Source of the DNA: Ardenticatenaceae bacterium
GTDB taxonomy: Bacteria > Chloroflexota > Anaerolineae > Promineifilales > Promineifilaceae
Assembly: GCA_011525915.1 (NCBI GenBank)
Contig: WYBM01000015.1
Coordinates: forward strand, 1-64,000
DNA: 64,000 nucleotides
Reading direction: 5' to 3'
Shown one piece after another: positions 16,158-22,026 of this stretch; position 1 is the stretch's first letter, and each line of letters starts with the position of its first letter. Position numbers and translations under genes: made by a program. The notes beneath the pieces were generated by a model. The model had not been told where the DNA came from and made no database searches. It saw nothing but the letters and a program-made list of their open reading frames with translations.

Positions 16158-16739
16158 ATGGCTCGCCTCAAAGCATTTGATCAAGATGATGTATTAGACC
16201 GTGCAATGCACCTTTTCTGGCAGCAAGGGTACGAAGCAACTTCCATACGAGATATGCTGGCTCATGTGGGTATTAGCAGCAGCAGTCTGTATGAAACTTA
16301 TGGTGATAAACATGCGCTCTACCTGGCGGCGCTGGCCCACTTCCGCCAGATAGAATATGACCTGATACAAACCCAGTTGACCAAATCTTCATCGGCAAAA
16401 GAGGTGATCCGGCATTGGTACACCCGGTTAATTGATGACTTGCTAACAGATCCTTGCCATTGGGGATCGTTTACGGTGAATGCTGCCATTGAAATGGGCA
16501 CACGTGATCCCGAAGTGGCTGCCGAGCTTCAAGGCCATTTTGATGAAGTGACGGCATTATTGGCCGCGTTTTTACGGGCTGGGCAGCAACGAGGGGACGT
16601 CCGGCCAGGGCTAGACCCGGTGGCGCTGGCCCAGTTTTTTCTTAGTACCTTGTTTGGCATTGCTGTGCAGGTGAAAATTTACCCCAGCCGACCGCTGTTG
16701 GAAAATATTGCCGCCACGGCGCTGGGCATTTTAGACTGA
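16158..16739 (+). CDS. TetR/AcrR family regulator
   Basis: A 193-residue regulator with a typical helix-turn-helix (DVLDRAMHLFWQQGYEATS then GISSSSLYETYGDKHALYL, ~7-50). The C-terminal half matches the TetR_C type found with AcuR/NemR-like regulators. The start at 16158 puts the short basic segment MARLKAFDQDD ahead of the HTH, as in relatives; an in-frame ATG at 16047 would add 37 unlikely residues. It precedes the P450/selenoprotein/nitrilase genes and probably controls them. No clear palindrome was found nearby. Confidence 0.88.
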   Translation: MARLKAFDQDDVLDRAMHLFWQQGYEATSIRDMLAHVGISSSSLYETYGDKHALYLAALAHFRQIEYDLIQTQLTKSSSAKEVIRHWYTRLIDDLLTDPCHWGSFTVNAAIEMGTRDPEVAAELQGHFDEVTALLAAFLRAGQQRGDVRPGLDPVALAQFFLSTLFGIAVQVKIYPSRPLLENIAATALGILD

Positions 16740-16788
16740 CTATTTTTTGGGGTCTTTGGGATCTCACAGACAAGAAGAAGGAGCGTCC

Positions 16789-18192
16789 ATGGAAAAGTTA
16801 ACACCCCCTGTTGCATCAGGCGCCAAGCCCCTGCTGGGCCATGCGCTGGAATTTCAGAAAAACCGGTTCACCCTGTTGCAGCGTGGCTATCGGGAACATG
16901 GGCCCGTGTTTAGCTTGCGGCTGTTTAAGCAAAACGTGGCTGTGTTGGTGGGGCCTGATTTGCAAAAGACATTTTATATGGAAACAGACAAAAAGTTGGG
17001 CATAGACAAGGTATATAAGTCATTGCGGGCCATGTTTGGGGAAGTGTTGTTTATTGCTCCGCATGAGACCTATTTGCAGCAACGGCCGTTTGTTGTGCAG
17101 GCATTCCGGCGGCAAAAGATGCTGCATTATATTAAAGTCATGCAAAGTGAAACCCAAAAATGGCTTGACTCCCTGGCTGACGAAGGTGAAATGGAAATAA
17201 CCGCCGAAGTGGGGCGGTTGGTGCAAGAAGTGGCCGGGCACGCGTTGATGGGACAGGACTTTCAAGCAAAAGTAGGGCGGGAATTCTGGGAATTGTATCT
17301 GGACGTGGGCAAATCTCTGGACCAGGTGTTGCCACCCAACTTGCCCCTGCCCAAATTCCGCCGCCGTGATAAGGCTAAAGCGCGTATGCGTGACATCTTG
17401 CAGCCCATTATTGCTGAACGCCGGCGCCACCCACAGCAATATGATGACTTCTTACAGGATTTTGTGAATGCCCAGTATGAAGACGGCCGTGTCATCGAAG
17501 ATGATCTCTTGTTGGGTCTGGTCATGGCGCTGATGTTTGCCGGGCATGAAACCACGGCCGGGCAGGCAGCCTGGACGGTCATTATGCTGCTGCAGCACCC
17601 CACCTATCAGCAGCAAGTGCAGGCAGAAATTGCCACCCACCTGCCTTATGGCCACCCCTTAGAGCCGCAGGTGATGGCCCAGCTAAAACATATCGGTTGG
17701 GCTATTACAGAGGTAGAGCGGCTGTACCCTTCGGCGGACCTGAACATGCGTACCGTGGAAGAAGATGTAACCGTAGGTGACTACCTGATTCCCAAAGGCT
17801 GGCTGGTGCAAACAGCAGCGGAATTGGCGCATAAACTGCCGGCGTTGTGGACGGCTCCGGAAAAGTTTGACCCGCTGCGTTATGCCCCGGGACGCGAAGA
17901 AGATAAACAACATCGCTTTGCGCTTATTGGTTTTGGCGGTGGTGTCCATAAATGCACCGGCATGAACTTTGCCAATAATGAGATGATGGTGATAACCGCT
18001 TTGCTCTACCAACAGTTCGATCTAGAACTGGTAACAGAAGAGACAGGCATCGAGCGCAGCCTGGGGGCCAACCGGCCCACTAAAACCATCGTCCGCTACC
18101 GGCGCAAACCACTGGACCAGTTGGTTTCACCGACCCCCGCAGCTTCAGCCGGCTGTCCGCATATTGCTGGTGCACAGGTGGCACCATCATGA
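16789..18192 (+). CDS. Cytochrome P450
   Basis: A 467-residue heme monooxygenase. The I-helix oxygen-activation motif AGHETTAGQ, the K-helix ExxR in EVERLYP, and the heme-binding loop FGGGVHKCTGMNF with Cys389 (codon 17953-17955) are all intact. Overall it resembles the CYP51-like clan of bacterial P450s. There is no N-terminal membrane anchor, so it should be soluble. The start at 16789 has AAGGAG upstream. No ferredoxin or reductase lies next to it. It is followed by a redox protein (selenoprotein) and a nitrilase; an oxidative detoxification role is inference. Confidence 0.93.
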   Translation: MEKLTPPVASGAKPLLGHALEFQKNRFTLLQRGYREHGPVFSLRLFKQNVAVLVGPDLQKTFYMETDKKLGIDKVYKSLRAMFGEVLFIAPHETYLQQRPFVVQAFRRQKMLHYIKVMQSETQKWLDSLADEGEMEITAEVGRLVQEVAGHALMGQDFQAKVGREFWELYLDVGKSLDQVLPPNLPLPKFRRRDKAKARMRDILQPIIAERRRHPQQYDDFLQDFVNAQYEDGRVIEDDLLLGLVMALMFAGHETTAGQAAWTVIMLLQHPTYQQQVQAEIATHLPYGHPLEPQVMAQLKHIGWAITEVERLYPSADLNMRTVEEDVTVGDYLIPKGWLVQTAAELAHKLPALWTAPEKFDPLRYAPGREEDKQHRFALIGFGGGVHKCTGMNFANNEMMVITALLYQQFDLELVTEETGIERSLGANRPTKTIVRYRRKPLDQLVSPTPAASAGCPHIAGAQVAPS

Positions 18193-18239
18193 GCGCCGTT
18201 TTTGAGCATACCAAGGAGGTATCATGGCTAAAAAAGTAA
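18189..18239 (+). CDS. Possible 16-residue coupling ORF
   Basis: An ATG overlapping the P450 stop (ATGA) opens a 16-codon frame that runs over the ribosome-binding site and start of the selenoprotein gene and ends at TAA 18237-18239. It could couple translation of the two genes. There is no evidence that the peptide is functional. Confidence 0.25.
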   Translation: MSAVFEHTKEVSWLKK

Positions 18240-18805
18240 AGATCAATCAACCTGCCCCTGATTTCGAACTGGAAGACTTCCACGGGAAAAGCACAAGACT
18301 CTCAGAGTATCGTGGCCAAAAGCATGTGCTTTTGATTTTTAACCGCGGCTTTGCGTGACCATTCTGCCGCGCGCACATGGCACAGTTGTGCCGTGATTAT
18401 GATGAATTTGTAAACCAACAGGCGGAAGTGGTGGTCATTGGCCCGGATGATGCTCAGGCATTTCAGGAGTATTGGCAGCAGGAAGAAATACCTTACATAG
18501 GGCTGCCAGATCCTGACCATGCTGTCTTAAAGCTCTATGGCCAAGAAGTAAAGCTGTTTAAGTTTGGCCGGATGCCTGCCCAGGTCATCATTGATAAAGA
18601 TGGTATCGCCCGCTATGTTCATTATGGGCATTCGATGAGCGATATTCCTGAAAACGAAGACATTCTGGCCATTTTGGCAGAGCTTAACGATGAAGAAGAC
18701 GCCCCTGATTTGTCTGAATCCGGCAAAAAAAGTATAGTGCCGGCCACAGAATCAGCTGAGATGGAGGCGCATGATGAAACTGAGCATTTCTCTGGGGCAA
18801 ATTGA
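18224..18805 (+). CDS. Peroxiredoxin-like selenoprotein with in-frame UGA (Sec45)
   Basis: The frame opens at ATG 18224 behind AAGGAGG and reads through one UGA at 18356-18358 (codon 45) to TGA 18803-18805, giving 193 residues. The N-terminus, NQPAPDFELEDF then GQKHVLLIFNRGFA, is an AhpC/TSA thioredoxin fold. The residues after the UGA are PFCRAHMAQL. Relatives read RGFWCPFCRAH, so the UGA replaces the first, catalytic Cys of the CxxC. A strong hairpin follows 17 nt later (18376-18395), as expected for a bacterial SECIS. The protein would reduce peroxides or act as a thiol oxidoreductase with selenocysteine. It follows the P450 and overlaps the nitrilase start. A nonsense mutation or sequencing error is the alternative. 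Confidence 0.83.
18376..18395 (+). promoter_or_regulatory. Candidate bacterial SECIS hairpin
   Basis: CATGGCAC pairs with GTGCCGTG (eight pairs, one U-G wobble) around the loop AGTT, which carries a G near its 5' side. The loop begins 25 nt after the UGA codon, inside the coding region. Stem, loop and distance fit the known bacterial SECIS pattern that binds SelB. Confidence 0.75.
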
Positions 18806-19559
18806 TGTCAAGTTGGGAGAACCTCATAGTAACCTGACGGCCGTGCAAACGATGACGGCTGAAGCAGCCCGGCGTGGTTCTGATATCATTGTCTTCCCAG
18901 AATTATGGTCAACGGGGTATGACCTGGAACATGGGGCGCGTTACGCCACGCCCACAGATGCCGGTATGTTTGCGACGGTGGCGGCACTGGCAAAGGAGCA
19001 CCACATTAGCATTTTAGGCTCCTGCCTGTCAGATTTGGGTAACGGGCGCATTGGCAACACGGCCGTCTACTTTGACAAATCCGGTCATCCCCTGGGCAGC
19101 TACAGCAAAACCCACCTGTTCCGCCTGATGGATGAAGACCGCTACCTGTCGCCTGGTGACGGCCGTACCCTGGTTAAAACCGAATGGGGCCTGATGGGGT
19201 TGGCGATCTGTTATGACCTGCGCTTTCCGGAATTGTTTAGAGCCTATGCCCTGGCTGGAGCCCAGCTTGTTTTTTTGCCGTCTGAGTGGCCGCATCCCCG
19301 GCTGGCTCACTGGCAAACGCTGCTGCGGGCGCGGGCCATTGAAAACCAGATGTTCCTGGTGGCTTGTAACCGTGTGGGCCATTCCCAGGGGACCGACTTT
19401 TTTGGGCACTCTTGCATGATTGATCCCTGGGGGGAAGTGGTGGTTGAAGGTGGGGAAGGCGAGATGCTGTTGACGGCTATGATTGACCTGGCCAGAGTCA
19501 ACGACGTTCGCGCCAAAATCCCCATCTTCAAAGATCGCCGCCCGGATGTGTATGCCTGA
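18774..19559 (+). CDS. Nitrilase-superfamily carbon-nitrogen hydrolase
   Basis: A 261-residue amidase-type enzyme. The catalytic triad is visible: Glu in IIVFPELWSTGYD, Lys in YSKTHLF, and Cys in GLAICYDLRFPELFR. The length and motifs fit omega-amidase/YafV or related small nitrilase-branch amidases rather than true nitrilases. GGAGG lies 6 nt before ATG 18774 (a second ATG at 18771 is closer). The first codons overlap the end of the selenoprotein gene by ~32 nt, so the genes are co-translated. Omega-amidases hydrolyse the oxo-amides made by glutamine transaminases, and an aminotransferase lies upstream, but a link is speculative. Confidence 0.9.
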   Translation: MKLSISLGQIDVKLGEPHSNLTAVQTMTAEAARRGSDIIVFPELWSTGYDLEHGARYATPTDAGMFATVAALAKEHHISILGSCLSDLGNGRIGNTAVYFDKSGHPLGSYSKTHLFRLMDEDRYLSPGDGRTLVKTEWGLMGLAICYDLRFPELFRAYALAGAQLVFLPSEWPHPRLAHWQTLLRARAIENQMFLVACNRVGHSQGTDFFGHSCMIDPWGEVVVEGGEGEMLLTAMIDLARVNDVRAKIPIFKDRRPDVYA

Positions 19560-19600
19560 GTAAACGATGGCGGGCCATGTTGCCGGCCACGTCTTTCTCA

Positions 19601-19703
19601 CTAGTACCAGTAACCGGAAGTCCGTCATCCGTTTTCAGCAGACTATTTCCGGAGGTAGGCCAGCACTGAAAACTGGTCACTGATGACTGAAAACTGGTAC
19701 TAG
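19601..19703 (+). repeat. 103-bp intergenic element, copy B
   Basis: Begins CTAGTACCAGT and ends ACTGGTACTAG, a perfect 11-bp terminal inverted repeat. It is almost identical to the reverse complement of copy A (4665-4768). Its terminal CTAG supplies the TAG stop of the minus-strand PPOX gene (19700-19702). Confidence 0.9.
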
Positions 19704-20179
19704 GTGACAGCCGCTCGGCCTCGTGCCTTTTCGGGTATGCGCATATCCATAAGCGAGACGCCCACACCATAGGTAATAAATTCGCCGATGGGCGTGACCT
19801 TAATAACGGCCGTATCTTGCAGCAGCCCCGCATCTGTTTCTAGCCCCCGATACAGCTTATGCAAAATCTCGGCCGAAAGGTCACCTGGTGCCAAAATTTG
19901 GGCCTGGCCGGTAAAGGTAATGGTGGCCGCCGGAATTTTGATCCAGGGCATCAGGGGGATGCGCTTGTGAATGGGTACAGTCAGCGAAACATGTGGATTT
20001 TGGGCGATGTGGCGCGTTTTCCAGGCCGATTTTTGTGAGCTGATGTAAATTGTACGGCCGTCAACCACATACACGATGCCCACGGTGCGTGCCTGTCCCT
20101 CGGCTGTGACCATACCCAATACGGCAAACATCTGTTTTTCTACTTTTTGCCAAACCTGTTCTGACTTAAGCTGTGTCAT
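19700..20179 (-). CDS. PPOX-class pyridoxamine 5'-phosphate oxidase-like flavoprotein
   Basis: A 159-residue split-barrel FMN/F420-type protein. The typical strands are visible: FAVLGMVTAEGQARTVGIVY, DGRTIYISSQKSAWKTRHI (the conserved K..K..NL-like region) and NPHVSLTVPI. Such small proteins reduce or bind flavin/deazaflavin-linked substrates; the specific reaction is unknown. AAGGAG precedes the start at 20179, which is preferred over 20272 because the latter would overlap the DUF4188 gene. It is the last gene of the TetR/DUF4188/PPOX unit. Its stop codon lies in repeat copy B. Confidence 0.83.
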   Translation of the reverse strand: MTQLKSEQVWQKVEKQMFAVLGMVTAEGQARTVGIVYVVDGRTIYISSQKSAWKTRHIAQNPHVSLTVPIHKRIPLMPWIKIPAATITFTGQAQILAPGDLSAEILHKLYRGLETDAGLLQDTAVIKVTPIGEFITYGVGVSLMDMRIPEKARGRAAVT

Positions 20180-20195
20180 GTCCCTCTCTCCTTTC

Positions 20196-20693
20196 TCAAA
20201 CAGGGGTAGCCATCGGCTCTTGTTTACCAAGCCGGGTGCGGGCCGTGTGACGGCGGCCAATGGCTGGTTCATGGGCCATCACCGCACCCAGGCCAAAACG
20301 TGGCATGTTGCCGTAGACACATTCATAATGATCTGGTTCAACCAGGTACGTCTCATGCCAGATACCCACTGTACCATCATCACCAATAGATTGATTGAAC
20401 TTTTTCCAGGATTCCAGGTGTGGGTCACCAGGATTGCGGGCGAATGCCTCCAAATCTGCAAATGACCGCCAATATTGCACCGACATGATCATGCGCCCCC
20501 CTAAGAAGTATTGCCCCCCCAAGAAGCCTTTTTCCGGCTGCTCATAGAGCGTTTTTAGCATAGGTCCCATGGCTCTGGCCACGGGCAGCCATTTGCGGAC
20601 AGCCAGCAGTTTGTTGATCCTCATGCCGATGAGAAAAACAACAAAGGGTTCCTCAGTTACGGCCGTAAACCGGCCCGGATGAAGTTGTGTCAT
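20196..20693 (-). CDS. DUF4188 family protein (monooxygenase-like)
   Basis: A 165-residue protein of the DUF4188 type, with a ferredoxin-like alpha/beta barrel related to small heme-independent monooxygenases and phenylacetaldoxime dehydratase-like proteins. Characteristic parts are PFVVFLIGMRINKL, GGRMIMSVQYWRSFADLEAF and GTVGIWHETYLV. The family reaction is not firmly established. A 15-bp near-palindrome (20722-20736) identical in core to the one in front of the TetR gene lies 29 nt upstream, so this gene is probably repressed by that TetR. The PPOX gene follows after 16 nt. Confidence 0.85.
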   Translation of the reverse strand: MTQLHPGRFTAVTEEPFVVFLIGMRINKLLAVRKWLPVARAMGPMLKTLYEQPEKGFLGGQYFLGGRMIMSVQYWRSFADLEAFARNPGDPHLESWKKFNQSIGDDGTVGIWHETYLVEPDHYECVYGNMPRFGLGAVMAHEPAIGRRHTARTRLGKQEPMATPV

Positions 20694-20721
20694 AGGTTAT
20701 CTCCAAAACATGTGTCAGATT

Positions 20722-20736
20722 CCGAACATTGTTCGG
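20722..20736. promoter_or_regulatory. TetR operator, site 1
   Basis: CCGAACA-T-TGTTCGG is a perfect palindrome around a central base. It lies between the TetR gene and DUF4188, just upstream of the DUF4188 ribosome-binding site. Confidence 0.8.
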
Positions 20737-20749
20737 TATATTGTAAAAA

Positions 20750-21355
20750 TTACTTCTTTAAGCCGCTGGTAAACGAGCGTAAAGCTTCACGATCAGCGGT
20801 GTCGAAGTCAAATGGATCATAATTTGTCAGATAGGTCAACCGCAGCATGGCAATGCCATGCACAATGGCCCAAGCGGTATAGGCCATTTGCATCAAACCA
20901 TACGTTGGGCGTTCCTTGAAGGCTCCTTCATCAAGGCCACGTTGAACCGCCGCCAGCAAAAGTGTGAAGGAAGAGTCACTGGCACCAATATCTTCCGGCG
21001 AACCGGCAAAAGCCGGGTTGGTAAACATTAACAAGTAATGTTCCGGATTTTGCATGGCAAAAGCGATATACGCCTGGCCAATGGCCATCAGGTATTCAGG
21101 GGCGGGCAGTGTGGGGTCTACGGCCGTCATGGCTTGTGTCAGCCGTTCATGACCTTGTCCGCATACCGCCGCCATAATTTCTTCCTTGCTGCCAAAGTAC
21201 TCGTACAAGGCGGCCGGACTGTACTCAATCCGTTCAGCAATGGCCCGAATGGAGAGGCCATCCGCCCCCTGTTCGCGGATAATTTGCCGGGCAGCATCTA
21301 AAATGGCGTCTTTGGTGCGCAAATGTCGTCGCTCGCGTGGTGACAAAGTTGTCAT
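20750..21355 (-). CDS. TetR/AcrR family regulator
   Basis: A 201-residue regulator. The helix-turn-helix is clear (KDAILDAARQIIREQGADG then RIEYSPAALYEYFGSKEEIM, residues ~14-57). The C-terminal part fits TetR_C_33/WHG-type domains: a conserved GQAYIAFAMQNPEHYLLMF precedes TAWAIVHGIAMLRL. Matching palindromes lie in front of its own promoter (21374-21388) and in front of DUF4188 (20722-20736), so it probably represses both itself and the DUF4188/PPOX pair. The inducer is unknown. Confidence 0.92.
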   Translation of the reverse strand: MTTLSPRERRHLRTKDAILDAARQIIREQGADGLSIRAIAERIEYSPAALYEYFGSKEEIMAAVCGQGHERLTQAMTAVDPTLPAPEYLMAIGQAYIAFAMQNPEHYLLMFTNPAFAGSPEDIGASDSSFTLLLAAVQRGLDEGAFKERPTYGLMQMAYTAWAIVHGIAMLRLTYLTNYDPFDFDTADREALRSFTSGLKK

Positions 21356-21373
21356 ACGAATACCGTTTGAATA

Positions 21374-21388
21374 CTGAACATTGTTCGG
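21374..21388. promoter_or_regulatory. TetR operator, site 2
   Basis: CTGAACATTGTTCGG matches site 1 in 14 of 15 bases. It directly abuts the -10 box of the TetR promoter, on the transcription-start side, where bound repressor would block initiation. Confidence 0.8.
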
Positions 21389-21417
21389 ATTTTAATGCAA
21401 AAAAAGCACGTTGTCAA
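21389..21417 (-). promoter_or_regulatory. Promoter of the TetR gene
   Basis: On the minus strand TTGACA (21417-21412), a 17-nt spacer, and TAAAAT (21394-21389). Both boxes are close to consensus. Confidence 0.75.
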
Positions 21418-21474
21418 CCCCCTTGGTAAAGTGATCACTGTTCAGTTGTCTGTATTCAATTGGTGTCTTTCCGA

Positions 21475-21570
21475 ACTGATAACTGGCACTGATTACTGAT
21501 AACTGGGCACTGATTACTGATAACTGGCACTGATTACTGATAACTGGGCACTGATTACTGATAACTGATT
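21475..21570. repeat. Tandem ACTG-rich array, 20/21-bp unit
   Basis: Four consecutive copies of CACTGATTACTGATAACTGG, alternately with and without an extra G, preceded by a partial copy. There are no spacers, so it is not a CRISPR. The unit shares the words CTGATTACTGA and AACTGG with the 103-bp elements. It lies downstream of the response-regulator gene end. Confidence 0.9.
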
Positions 21571-21605
21571 ACCTGACAAAAGTCCAAAGTTGTTTTTGAA
21601 CGAAC

Positions 21606-22025
21606 TTAAGTAGGCGCCCACACCGTTTCCCCCGCTAACACACGCAGAATCTGGTCACCAAAGAGGGGGCCATTGATCGGTTTACCTAAAAAGCCGTTAA
21701 AGCCTGCCTCCTGAGCGCGCTGTACATCTTCGCGCATGACATTGGCGGTAATGGCAATGACAGGCACATGCGCAAATGCTTTATGCTGGCGAAGCTCAGC
21801 CAAAATCTCATAGCCATCTTTACCCGGCAGCTGCAAATCCAGCAGAATGAGGTCAACGCCGCGTGGTAGAAGTGACTGCAAAAAAGGCATAGGGTCTTCG
21901 GCTTGCAAAAAAATATTTTCCTGGCATGCACCTTCTACTTGCAGCAGTTTCCGGGTTACCATGCGGTTATTTTCATCGTCTTCCACAATGAGAATGCGCG
22001 TGTCCACTAAAGAGCGATCATTCAT
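21606..22025 (-). CDS. Single-domain response regulator (CheY-like)
   Basis: A 139-residue receiver domain without output domain. The acidic pair is in ILIVEDDENN, the phosphorylated Asp in LILLDLQLPGKDG, the Thr in VIAITANVM, and the Lys in GFLGKPI. It starts one base after the stop of the upstream histidine kinase, so it is almost certainly its cognate receiver. With no output domain it must act by protein contact. It is the last gene of the ParA/coiled-coil/kinase/receiver operon. Confidence 0.93.
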   Translation of the reverse strand: MNDRSLVDTRILIVEDDENNRMVTRKLLQVEGACQENIFLQAEDPMPFLQSLLPRGVDLILLDLQLPGKDGYEILAELRQHKAFAHVPVIAITANVMREDVQRAQEAGFNGFLGKPINGPLFGDQILRVLAGETVWAPT

Positions 22026-22026
22026 A

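Noticed and set aside
18356-18358. Peroxiredoxin gene as a pseudogene split by a nonsense mutation
   Set aside because: The UGA is exactly at the catalytic Cys position, the downstream sequence is fully conserved, a strong ribosome-binding site is kept, and a SECIS-like hairpin follows. Selenocysteine explains all of these.
21475-21570. Tandem repeat as a CRISPR array
   Set aside because: The units are directly joined with no unique spacers, and no cas genes are present.
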